From Rotaria sordida (Eukaryota; Rotifera; Eurotatoria; Philodinida; Philodinidae): a stretch of 64,000 nt of DNA. The DNA lies in the NCBI GenBank assembly GCA_905250125.1, contig CAJNOL010000178.1:62001-126000 (forward strand), written 5' to 3'. A program made the position numbers and the translations under genes. Under the pieces are notes generated by a model. That model was given only the letters and a program-made list of their open reading frames with translations, searched no databases and was not told the origin of the DNA. Below, in pieces: positions 1 through 10,934 of this stretch (positions within the stretch are counted from its first letter, which is position 1; every line of letters begins with the position of its first letter).

Positions 1-3000
1 TGTTCTTTTCTTATATTCATCAACAATCGAGATGAGCTCTTTTTTTCTTTCTACTTTTCATCTATTCAAATTTTCTATAAACTTATAACTTCATTTTTAA
101 TATCATACTCAATTAAGATATATCACGATATTTGTTCACTCGATACATTATATGTACTTAAATTATTAGAAATGTAAGATTTTTTTTTTTTTCTATTCAT
201 TCTCTCTATGGTTGAATGAATACATTAAATATATTTCATTTCTTTTTCTTTTCTACTAATTAATTGAGACTACATCATCAAATTTATGATTAGAAGAAAA
301 TAAATTTATTTCACACCGAAAAAAAGAAACAAGACTAAACTATCGGCAATGAACAAACAAACAATTCTGTCAAGCTTAACACCATGTAGATTCAATGTTT
401 TCTTTTATAATGCAAATATGTTCGTTTGAAATAAAATGATTGCGTAAAAACAAAAAAAAAAAATCAATTTAGTTCTTTTTTTTTCCGGGATTTTAGCATT
501 AATCGTTTGAATAATGGATTAAAATGATCAATCATACCGACAATTGTATAGAAGAACTGTCTGTCAAAAATGTCATAGAAAATGATAAAAACAAAAAAAT
601 AGTAAGATTCAATATACTACGAAAAAATCATCAAATAGATTTGATATAAAAAGTCAATTGATAAATAGTTCAACATATATCAATAATATCAACATTTCTC
701 TCTATGAATTTATCTAGAAAAATAATTTTTGAATTAAAAATAACTAATGACATATACCTACTTATCTACAATATTTTTTTTTTGTTTAAGGTTAATTATA
801 GATTTATACGAAACTGATGAGTTGATTGAACTGTCAAAACATCTATTATAAAGAAAAAAGAAAAAACAATACAGAGAAAACAAAAATCAATGTTTCTTAT
901 TCGTTAACATCTCAAGTGCTTCATTTGTTGTTTTCAATAATCAAATCGTATATGCATACGATATCTGTGTGACAAGAAAATTATAAGTGATATAGATGAG
1001 AGTCAATATAATACAGTACACCTGTTGTCTTCGTCCTCAATTCAATCAATCAAGTTTATCTTAATCAAGCGAATTTGAATTGTTTTTGCTTACGCACACG
1101 ATTACATATGTTATATATGTATAGAAATAGTGTGAAGCCCTTATACACATCGCCCATCTAGTAGTATACGTTGTATTTTAATGTTCACTAAGGAAAAAAA
1201 AAGAAAGGATTTAGAAAGATAGTGATGTGTTTGTTTAAACTACACTTAACTAAATGAACAATCGAAACATAAATTCATTCATGGACATGTAGGAAGTCAA
1301 ACAGTATATATAATAATTACTAATCTTTCTTATAGAATAAGAAAGATGTCATCGTCATCATACTTACTATATAAGCATAATAATATGTTTTATCTTTTGT
1401 GTGCCTTTTTTGTCAATTATTAACATGTATATTCACAAGAGGAGAGAATGTAAATCTGAAATATTCTTTAAAAAAAGATTATTTGAAGTGAATTTATAGA
1501 AGAAAAAAAGAAAGAAAGAAAGAAAGAAAGAAGATGAAGAAAAAAAAAGAATGTTAATGTATTTCAATTGTTCATGATGGGGATACGTCGGCTTGTTCAC
1601 AATGTAAAATTAGTTCAATGAGCGATAATGGTTCGACATGAATGTCATATACATACATTCATATGTAGAAATGTTATGTAAATGCTTAAAAGGAACAAAG
1701 TGTTGCAACCCGATGATTATTATTTTTATGCTGTTTAAATTTTTTTGTTACGAAGTATCGACTGTATATTCAGCTGATGCCTCGAACAATCAGTATTCTT
1801 CATTTATCTATATAATTAACATAAAGAAAAAAAAATGGCCATTACCCATCTGACACAATCTTTTTTTTTCCTATCAATTTTTGCATAAAAAGTCACTTGT
1901 AGTCCTTCGATGAACAAAAAAAAAAAATATTCTCTTCACATAATAATGTAAAAGGTCAATCAATAGTGAAAAAGAAATGGAGTATACATTAATGTGAAAA
2001 ATACTTTTTGACAATGCCCTGAAGATACCTTGTCCATAATCGTATGTCAATCATGATCTTTTGATTGAGTGGGTAGTTTTTATCTTCCGCCAATCATTTG
2101 ATACATATCTTATAGAAATTTTCATAAAGAATAAAATCTTTACAAATCGAATATGAAGAAGAAAAAAAACAACGACAATATCAAGGAAATTCAATAGAAG
2201 ACAACAGCTGGATGCTTAGACGATTTTGATTATGCATGAGATGACCAGTCATTTTAACAGACATATCCATATTGAAGTGTTCTTAAAGACATAAATCTTA
2301 CAATGAGTGAATTGATTTCATCATCTGTTATATTGTTGTCTATTATATGAATTATTTTTATCAATTTAAAAGTGTATTGAATTTTATTGATATCAAGTTT
2401 TCGTATGATTTAATACTATTTAACATAATCATCATGTACTTTTAAACATATAGATTACATTAGTTGTTTCAATGTCATTTTCACTAATATCGAGTGTTCT
2501 TTTTCAGGTATTAAAATGATTGAATATGTTTGAATAAGAATGACAGATATAATTAATATGAGATTTGAGGAGAAAAAACAAAATTAAGCAAGATTTGAAA
2601 TTGTATGTTTTAAGTAACATCGATGATATTTTCAGTATGTATATCAATGATATTTAGTAGACAGTACAGTATAAACATATTATTCGTAATGATATAGTTG
2701 AATTAATTTTAAATAATTTATTTTGTTTTCATTCTTTTTATTTGTCATTCGCCATTATTTTTAAAAGATTGTTTTAACTGAAATATAGATCTATTTAAGT
2801 TACATAAAATTGCAATTATGTTTCTGTATATAAAAACATATATTATTGCCTTTTATATAGCTCAATACACAAATTGAATTCCTTGCTCATTGAAATATAT
2901 GTTGATTTTAGATTACACAAAATTAACAAAGATTATTATTTTGGTTTTATGATTGATTAAATAAAATTTTTAATGTCAAGACTAATAACTCAAAATTTAC

Positions 3001-3541
3001 AATATGACAGTGCTTTCTCTGTGTAAGAAAAATCTTTATTAACTTTACCGTAAGACAAATCTTTGATGACATTTGTCGTGACCTATACAAAGATCATAAT
3101 AACATTGCTATGTATGTGTCATAATACGAATGAAATAAACTTTGATTCGTAGAATTTCAATACTTTTTGCGATTATGTTTCACAAAAAAAAAAATCAGAT
3201 ATTCATCTTATGTAGTTTGAAGTTACTCATGTCGAATAATCTTTATCGTCTTTTTTCAAATCAATGTACATAAATAAAATTGAAACAAAGAATATTCGAT
3301 TCAGATTTTGTTCAAAATTATAGATTACAAAACTACATTTAATATCCATTAAACAACAATACAGGACAAGATCAATGAATATTTATTTGTATTTATATGA
3401 ATTATTCATATATTCTCAACTAAGAAAGAAATTTCAATTTATTGTTTACTTTTGATTTATTAACTGAAGGATATATCGATTATTTTTGATATTAATAAAA
3501 ATTTATTCAGTTATAAATAAAGTTATTAGATATTGTTCAAT
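1..3541. other. AT-rich intergenic region without a gene
   Basis: I see no reading frame with coding character on either strand. The longest open frame (1638-1853) has no exon-like neighbours. The stretch holds homopolymer A/T runs and an AAAG microsatellite at about 1506-1532. It lies downstream of the minus-strand gene that ends at 3542, so its right edge should contain that gene's 3' end. Confidence 0.6.
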
Positions 3542-4147
3542 TTATAAATGTTTCTGTGGTTCAAGCACATCCACATCGTAATGACGTGCTCCAATCGATG
3601 ATACACGACGGATAAAATTTCGAAATGAGTCAGAAAAATTAGACGATCGAATAGAAGTCGATCGTGGATTTTCAAACTCTAATACTTTAACCAGTTCAAG
3701 CGTGTTTCGAGTAAGTGCAGTTGATAAATGTCGTCGATGTGACTTATCAACCACTTGTACAATAATATTGAAATGAAATGAATCGATTTTCTTGGTGATC
3801 GAATCTAATTCATGTTTAACATAATCTAGTTGAATTTCATCATTGAGGCTTATCATTGAAATGAATGCATCAAGTTCAGCAAGACGTTTGAAATTTGTTT
3901 CTTTGAATTGTTGGAGAGAAATACGTAATTCATTAGCTAAATTTTTGACTTCTGCTTGTTTACGTTTCTCCATTTCATTAAGTACTGGTTCAATTTGACG
4001 TGATGAAGATGTATCAAAACTTTGTCGCCATTTATGTATTTCATCAACAGCTTCTTCTTCTATTGAATTAACTTCTAGTTGAGATAATTTCGAACGCAAT
4101 GTTTTTACTTCTTCTCGATAGGATTGAATAACTTGTTTTTGCTCCAT
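3542..4147 (-). CDS. Unrecognised coiled-coil protein, about 201 aa
   Basis: This is a single uninterrupted frame. I do not recognise the family. Residues 1-35 form a charged heptad-like helix rich in Q, E, K and L. A second long helical stretch covers roughly residues 50-130 (EMEKRKQAEVKNLANEL, then LQQFKETNFKRLAELDAF). The C-terminal third is basic and Ser/Arg-rich and ends DVDVLEPQKHL. There is no signal peptide or membrane segment. I chose the ATG at 4147 because an acceptor-like TTATCAG lies about 25 nt upstream; an in-frame ATG at 4192 would add 15 residues that look like untranslated sequence. The protein resembles the helical region that follows zinc-finger/B-box modules in TRIM-like proteins, but no such module is visible, so function is unknown. 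The gene is isolated, with about 0.9 kb of non-coding sequence upstream. Confidence 0.6.
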   Translation of the reverse strand: MEQKQVIQSYREEVKTLRSKLSQLEVNSIEEEAVDEIHKWRQSFDTSSSRQIEPVLNEMEKRKQAEVKNLANELRISLQQFKETNFKRLAELDAFISMISLNDEIQLDYVKHELDSITKKIDSFHFNIIVQVVDKSHRRHLSTALTRNTLELVKVLEFENPRSTSIRSSNFSDSFRNFIRRVSSIGARHYDVDVLEPQKHL

Positions 4148-5073
4148 TGTTATTACTTTGTTTTTTACAACTGATAAACAACATACGTACATACGACGAT
4201 GACAGTTAGGTTAAAATAGAAAGTCATACAAGCGTGACAACGAAAGAATGAGGATGGCGTATTTATTTAGCTATTACATAAACATAATTTGGCAATAACA
4301 GTACACAAGTGCATCGATTCTATCGAAACCGGAATTTTGCATTAAGACAATATAATAGAACAAGATGAATATGAGATTTATGAGATGATCATTTATGATA
4401 AAGTAATCAACGGTAAAATGTAATTACTGTAGAAAATGTATTTATTCAAGGACGAATATTTTTCTGAACCCAGTTACCTTGATTGAAGCCTGGATCTAGC
4501 TCAAAAAAAAGTTTTTGCTGTATTCGGCTCCGTCCAATAAAATAAAAAAATACTAAAGTAATATTAATAGAAATCAGTTTGAAAAGAATTCAATATTTTA
4601 TTAGTTTGAATCTTCATATATTGATCCTAACGACGAAATACAAGCATATCAATTATTACATGAATATCATTTCATGAATTTGTAATATCATTATAAGTTA
4701 CTCGACTCCTTACGATACCTATCATATGTATGTGTAAAATAAATAAATTTACAGACGTATGTTTGTAAACATACTACTTTGGTTATTATACTATATCAAA
4801 TTCATAGAAACTCTAAGATTTAGAAAAATGACTGAAATAAGTGAAAACACATCTATCGAAGTGATTTCATTTCTTTTATATATATAAAACAAAAAAAAAG
4901 ATTGTTATTTCTAACTTTATATCAAAACAAAAGATCTTTTTATTTGATGCAATAAACAGAACAAAATTCAAAGTTTCGTTTTATTTGTATGAAAATTTTT
5001 TTACAATTCTTTTACCAAAAAAAAAAAATTTTTAACTAGGAAAAAACAAAGAAATATTCGCAATTTCATTTTA
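4148..5073. other. Intergenic, AT-rich
   Basis: No coding signal or structured repeat was seen. It contains the upstream region of the coiled-coil gene and the 3' flank of the LRR-like relic. Confidence 0.5.
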
Positions 5074-6110
5074 TTATAGCCATATGAAAAGTATATCTTT
5101 ATATATCGTCTTAGGAACTTCCACTCGAAAAGAACGAGTATTTAAATTTTGCAGATCACGCAATCTTTCTTCAAAATATTCACCATCTTCAATACCACCA
5201 TTAATAGTGAGAAAATTGAATTTCTCGAGACCATTCATAAATATATATGTGACATTTTAATCAATCGATCGGTGGTAACACCATCTAGTTTTATGATTTG
5301 CAAATGAGGTAGTCGTTCGACGATTAAATAGGCAATTCTCATCAAATTCGATTGATACATAACAAGAAAAAGATTAAATTGTCGTAAGTCATTTGACATG
5401 AGCATATTACACAAAGACACATCGTTAAAGAAATGAATTAAACTTTCCCTTTTCGAATCACATATATATTCAAATTCTATTCTGTAATGTAGTTTTAAAG
5501 TACATAGATTAGTCATTGGCGAAAAGATAAGATGAAGATGAGTTGAATTGAATGGATGAGGAATACAAAGCGATGTAACTTGATGCCAAGGAACGATAGG
5601 TGGTGATAAAGAAAGAAATTCATCGTTGGATCCAATAATCCTTATTCATAATAATCTCATTGCAACGGAATAATTGACTGTTGAAGACATCTATTATATG
5701 GCCATCGACTTTGTCTAAATTCAAAGAACATGTTTGTTATAAAAAAAAATAATTGTCTATTTTCTAATAGAATACACGTTTTCTTATAACGATAGTTTTA
5801 ATTCAATTGGCACTATTCCTTTGAGATTTTGAAATATATTGGATAAGATTTTGTTTGTATTCAGTATTGACACTTCAGTTCTCGTAAGCCATTTAGCATC
5901 GAATGAATATAAACATTGATTGGAAAGTATCGATAATAAATTGCGAAGAACAGGAGAATCAGCTATCTTCATCAATAATGTGAAGTTCATCAATGAAAAT
6001 AAAACATCATATGTAAATAATTTATTAATTGATGTCAGATTAATGAATGAATTCAAGCATTTTATTTTTAGGCGGCGTAACTTTTCAAGAAAGAACCGTC
6101 AGCACAAATC
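5074..6110 (-). pseudogene. Degenerate LRR/F-box-like gene relic
   Basis: Three minus-strand stretches read like one protein but are broken by stops and frame changes: about 6110-5784 (starting around LEKLRRLKIKCLNSF, then INLTSINKLF), 5516-5235 (including RLPHLQIIKLDG) and about 5250-5074 (FNFLTINGGIEDGEYFEERL, ending FIWL stop). The regular spacing of Leu/Ile with 'L..LKC' and 'L.IIKLDG' patterns is that of leucine-rich repeats. The ending resembles the LRR/F-box-like proteins that are abundant in bdelloid genomes. No F-box is visible because the 5' part is missing. Between 5784 and 5517 no frame continues the protein and no clean intron can be drawn. I therefore call it a pseudogene; a heavily spliced live gene is the alternative. 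Confidence 0.45.
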
Positions 6111-6321
6111 CTTTTAGGTTTTTTACCATCTCGATACCCTCTATCAAACGATCTATGAATGAAGGGAATCGGTGTTGGACACCTCGAGCGATTCCGTCGT
6201 TAGTACATAAAAAAAGACAGAAAATGATATTATCTCTTTTAAATTGCGGCATCCGCTATAAACTTTTTTCCTATTTTGAATTCGTTATTCTTTTTTCCAA
6301 TATTTGAAATAAACTAGATGA

Positions 6322-7023
6322 TATAAAGGGTATCCGATAAGTTTTAAATCTCAACAAAAATTATCTCTTTTAATAATATTGATACAAATAGAAGAAACGT
6401 GATAATTAGAGTGTCAGTCAGAACTGCCACTAGGTCACCTTTTTCTGGTATGGTTCGGAGTATTTGCAGGCCAAATTGGACCAATTGCTGTTTCTGATAT
6501 TACGAATACGTTTAATTCTAGAATTCTACATTAATATATTAAACTAGCTTCAGTTGTACATTTAATTTATGTCCATAAAGATAAAAGAATAACAAATTAA
6601 AACAAAAAGACTATAGAAAAATTTTTCAAATACATTCAGTTCAAGGATTTGTTAGAGGATTCGAATGAATTTCTAAAAGTACTCTCGAATAGTAAGACGA
6701 TGCATCAGTGTTTAATTTCCAAAATTTAAGAGCCAGACTAACAACTTTGACCTTATAGGCCAGACTGGCAGCTCTGATGTGGATAAAGAGAATAGCCACA
6801 CTCACGTTCTAGATACTATGTTTTACTTCGTGTAGTTGTGTTACATTACATACGATGAATTAATAATTCATTAAAGCTTCTTTAAAAAATACTATTCGAT
6901 TTCGAGATTTTTTATTATCATATACTCGAAGCTCATACATATATTGTTAGGTTGGAATCACTTTTTTGGTTAAATAAAAACTAAATTTTGTTGAGATTTG
7001 GAACTAATGGAACATCCTTTATA
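6322..7023 (+). mobile_element. Degenerate mariner/Tc1-like element with terminal inverted repeats
   Basis: The outer about 38 nt (6322-6360 and 6984-7023) are inverted repeats of each other, starting TATAAAGG and ending with AAATCTCAACAAAA, with roughly 31 of 38 positions matching. The ends sit on TATA, compatible with TA-type target duplication. Inside, the plus-strand frame 6436-6534 reads VWFGVFAGQIGPI, which resembles the 'V(M)(V/F)W' segment ahead of the second catalytic Asp of Tc1/mariner transposases, followed by an 'N(T/S)..Y'-like piece. The frame then stops. About 700 bp is roughly half of a full mariner, so this is an internally deleted, inactive copy. Confidence 0.6.
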
Positions 7024-7268
7024 GTGTATATGAAAGATGAAATCTATTGAATTAAACTGATTTTCAATACTATTAATTTTTCTTAGTTAACTCGGGCTCA
7101 AAACAATGATCATTATTCATCAACAATTATTTTTTTTTATAATTCGTATTGATTTAGTAAGACATCTATGATTTAAATATTTTAAAGGTTAATATTAGAC
7201 AAGTTTGATAATCAATGGATTTATACCAATAAAATATCTTTTGAACAGTTTGTTATTTAAGATATATA

Positions 7269-8704
7269 ATGTTCCGATCATTATCTTTCGTGAATAATTT
7301 AATTTTTCATCGTAATAAATTACTATATCATCATAGATATTTTGCTGATTTCATTTCTTCAAAATTATCTGATAAAACAAATCAAACATCATCATCAACA
7401 GTAGACACAAATGAATGGCTTTGGGAATATTTACGGCATCGTCAATCATATCAATCATTAAATGATGAACAAAAACGTCAAGTAATTTTACTTGAGTAAG
7501 TCATTATAAATATTCTATTTAAATATAAATTAAAAATCCAAAAAAATAAATTTAATTTTTAGAATTCAAACATTACGTGAAAGTGGTGAACGTGTACCTG
7601 ATAATATTCCTGATGAATATTGGCCAGAATTAATCTCATCTCCTTTATTAAATAATCGTAAATCAATATATAATTATCTTTTTCTACGTGAAATAAGTAA
7701 ACGAAAACGTGCAATTGAAAAAGCAGCTGTACAAGAACGACGTATTAAATCAGCTGCACATCATATTGATTTAGCTGCAGCTGGTCTACCATTAACAAAT
7801 TATCCTGGTTATACATCAATGTTTCGTCAAATAACTGGTGGTCATACAGAACGTTGGATACGTGATAATAAATTAATAACACAAGCACGTCTTGGTGAAT
7901 ATATACTTGTTGATTGTGGTTTTGAAATTGAACATGTTCGTTCAAAATATATATCAAAATTAGTTGATCAAATTGAATATTTTTTTTCTAATATATATCG
8001 ATATCATTCACCATCATTTGTAACATTATGTAATGTTGCAATTGATGGACAAATTCAAAAAGAATTATCTAAACGTATTAATCAAAATCGTGGTATATCA
8101 TGTTTTGAAACAACTGAAGAAAATTATTTAGATTTATTTGATAGACAAAAATTAATTTATTTAACACCACATAGTCCATATGAAATGTCAGAATATGATC
8201 ATGATGCTGTATATATTATTGGTGCTATTATTGATGTTAGTAAGTAAAAATTTTTATGAAATTTCTTTGTTTTTTTTATTAACATCATTTTATTTAGGTG
8301 TTGGTGGGCGACCTTTAACATTAGCAAAAGCTAAAAGAGATAATATAAAACATCAAAGATTACCATTAGAACGATATTTAAAGTATGATGAATATATTTA
8401 AAGAATATGAAAAGAGATTTGCTGTTTTGTTTTAGATTTGGTAGTAGTACTAGTCGTGCATTATCATTGGATAAAATTTATTTTATTTTAATGGCATTGA
8501 AACATGGACAGTCTTGGACTGAAGCATTCCAAGCTATTCCGTAAGATAAAATTAGAATTATTTTAATTGAATGAAAATTTTTTGATTTTTGTTTTTCAAA
8601 GGGATCGAAAAGTTGTTGAGCGTTTTAATCAACCACATTTAGGTAGAAATGAATCAGGCCGTTGGGGAAAATGGGCAGGCATTCGAAATAGAACAGATCA
8701 ATGA
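7269..8704 (+). CDS. TRMT10C: Mitochondrial tRNA (guanine-9) methyltransferase / RNase P subunit 1
   Basis: There are five exons: 7269-7495, 7563-8239, 8298-8382, 8436-8540 and 8602-8704. All phases agree and give 398 aa (human TRMT10C has about 403). In animals this SPOUT-fold protein methylates position 9 of mitochondrial tRNAs and, with an SDR partner and PRORP, forms mitochondrial RNase P. The N-terminus (MFRSLSFVNNLIFHRNK) is basic with hydroxylated residues, as in a mitochondrial presequence. Residues about 60-130 are the helical, Arg/Lys-rich domain. The catalytic TRM10 domain follows: YLTPHSPYEMSEYDHD, then VYIIGAIIDVSVGGRPL, then LTLAKAKR and SLDKIYFILMALKHG. This pattern marks the mitochondrial C paralogue rather than TRMT10A/B. 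An acceptor-like TTATTTAAG lies 9 nt before the ATG. Confidence 0.93.
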
Positions 8705-8876
8705 ATGATCATTGTTAAAATATTTGTTTTGTTAACATTGTTTAATTAAAATAAGAAAATAATTTATTTTGTTTATTATTTTCAAAACCAAAAACAAAAC
8801 ACCAGTTATAATGAAGTTAATAATAATCAAAAAGTTTGTTGTTTTAATATTCAATGACTGACGAAAAAATCTCTCC

Positions 8877-9266
8877 AACTTGAAAATCAGTTTTTGAGTT
8901 TGGACTCTGTGAATAAGATAGATCCCAATGAAGTATCAAAACCTCCAAAGGACATCTAGACCTTCCCTACAGAATTATAGACGTTTTATTGAAATCCCAA
9001 AAAAAAGCAGAAGATTCTCGAATTTTTCGTGGAATATGAGTGGTTTTTGAGAGTTCAATATCTTTTGAAGAGAACAGCCTTTTGAGCTGAAATTTTCAGG
9101 ACATTCTAATTACCCATAGATCTATCTATGGGCTAAAGTTTCAGTAAAACGTTTATAGCTCGGGGAGGGCGGAAGGTGTAGATGCCTTTATCATTTTAGG
9201 GCTTTTAATACTTCATGAGGGTCTATCTTATGCACAGAGTTCAAACTCAAAAGCGATTTTCAAGCT
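8877..9266. repeat. Foldback element, about 390 bp, long imperfect inverted repeat
   Basis: Sequence 8877-8998 reappears inverted at about 9136-9266. Landmarks paired between arms are ACTCTGTGAATAAGATAGAT with ATCTTATGCACAGAGT, and GACGTTTTATTGAAA with TTTCAGTAAAACGTTTATAG. The centre (about 9000-9135) is less symmetrical. No open frame is present, so it is a non-autonomous foldback/MITE-like element. The segment 50907-50957 inside PIGZ intron 3 resembles the right arm. Confidence 0.7.
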
Positions 9267-9544
9267 ATAATATCAAATACAAATTTCAACGTTGAGACGG
9301 CCACCTGGGGTCCATGCGAACTCAAGACAATATCATCACACTTTTATAAGTATACAATATTAGAAGAAACCACTCATTAGTATCCGTCAGGTCGGAATCC
9401 GAGATTAACCCGGCAGGTTCTACTGTCCATCTTCTAGATAGATTTTAATGAGAACTCATAGGGTATACTGATAATATCTGTCAGTTACGCCCAATTATTA
9501 TCAATGTGAGTAGACAAACTATCTCGAAGTACATATGAACGCTT

Positions 9545-9642
9545 GCTGACCACTAGGATTCAACTAGGCTTCAATGAAGATAATTTTTATATTATGCGCT
9601 CGTAACTAGAGGTGTATGCCGAGCGACTGAGCTGCCATTGAT
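9545..9642 (-). other. tRNA/SINE-like segment (weak)
   Basis: The minus strand has a box A-like GGCAGCTCAGTCGCTCGG near 9634-9617, and about 60 nt later a T-arm-like CCTAG-TTGAATC-CTAGT near 9566-9550, in which four of five stem pairs form. No acceptor stem closes and the box B lacks the invariant C, so it is not a functional tRNA. A pol-III-derived SINE head is the most I would propose. Confidence 0.25.
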
Positions 9643-10934
9643 TTTTTGGAAACATTCTCAGCCATCGCCGCCGCCGCCGTGACACACCAAAAAAGATAGT
9701 CAATTTTCGAAAACTTTCGACACTCAGAATCATTTTTCGGGCATATTCTTCTTATAAAAAAAAAAGCAAAAAAAAACTCTGCTTTTAACTGACTTTTTAT
9801 GATTTAAAATTAATTAACTATCTTTGAAGCTGAAAACCAAAATTTAATCAATTCAATCGAGAAATGACCGATTTTGACCCAATTATTCGTCATTTTTTCT
9901 GTATGAAGAAGTGCTTTTGGGTATAGTAATTCAGAGTATGGCATGTGCATCAAAGGATAGTCTAACGTTATATTTACCATTTGTTGAACTAAGGAGTCTG
10001 AGAAACTTTAGAAATTTGAATTTCTAAATTAAAATTCGAGAAAAGCGCATTTTACAACCCTCAGGATCAAAATCGATCAGATATTGAATAATCTGATTTG
10101 AATTAGGCTCAAAATTAGATTTTGTTTTACATGGCTTGTCCAGTTTTCTATCAGCTAGTTCTCTACTACCATTTTCTATCTTTTTTATTTCAAAATATCT
10201 CGAAATCAAGAAAATTTTTAAAAATATCATCGAAAAACGTCCAATCGCCACTGTTGTGAGCAAAAAACATTTTCCTTTTTCAGCCACCGACGTCGATCAA
10301 CTCATCGGCTTACACTTCTATTTATAACATTTCTTCGAACCATGTCCTTTTAGGTATACATTGGAGACATCAATCATTCATATGCAATTGTTCTTCTTAA
10401 ATAGAGTTGCTCAATGAATATGTGAATAATGAATAGTGATACACACGATTTCGAATACCTTGAAATTGAGAATGATAAGATCATGAAAAAAAGACTTCGA
10501 TAAATACAGTTCGAACTAACTGTTTTTTTTTTGTTTATTCTTCTTATAATCAAGTCTTCACATGTCCATGATAAACTAGTAATAATTTCGTGTATTATAT
10601 TTATTTTATCAATTGAGATTTACACAGACAACAAATAGTAGTTCTAAAGGCAATCGTTTTATGATTAATCTTAAATTGAGTTTTCATATTCATGAATATA
10701 TCAATTTTTAAGTTCGAAAATAACTTTAATTAACATTGCCGTAAATATAATGAATTAACAATAGTCACTGCATAAAGCACACAAAGAAAACCTATACAAC
10801 ATATATTAATTTCATGGAATGATTTTACAGAAAACAAAAAAGAAAATTCTAATTAAGTCACTGTGAACAATAACAAACAAATAAACAAACAACAAAAACG
10901 AAAAGAATTATAATTCATAAATTTATTATAATTG

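Larger units (their letters stand above)
8705..10934. other. Intergenic region between TRMT10C and GAS2L with inserted repeats
   Basis: It holds the foldback element at 8877-9266 and a less AT-rich block at about 9280-9700, with a short GCC repeat near 9667-9680 and a weak tRNA/SINE-like segment on the minus strand. The remaining sequence is AT-rich with no gene. An AATAAA for GAS2L is at 10922-10927 on the minus strand, only 8 nt past its stop codon. Confidence 0.5.

Noticed and set aside
1638-1853. 71-codon frame in the left intergenic region
   Set aside because: Composition is like the surrounding AT-rich DNA. There is no motif, splice context or homologous feel.
10024-10327. Opposed frames of 63 and 87 codons
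   Set aside because: Both strands are open because of a locally palindromic AT/GA composition. There are no splice sites or motifs.
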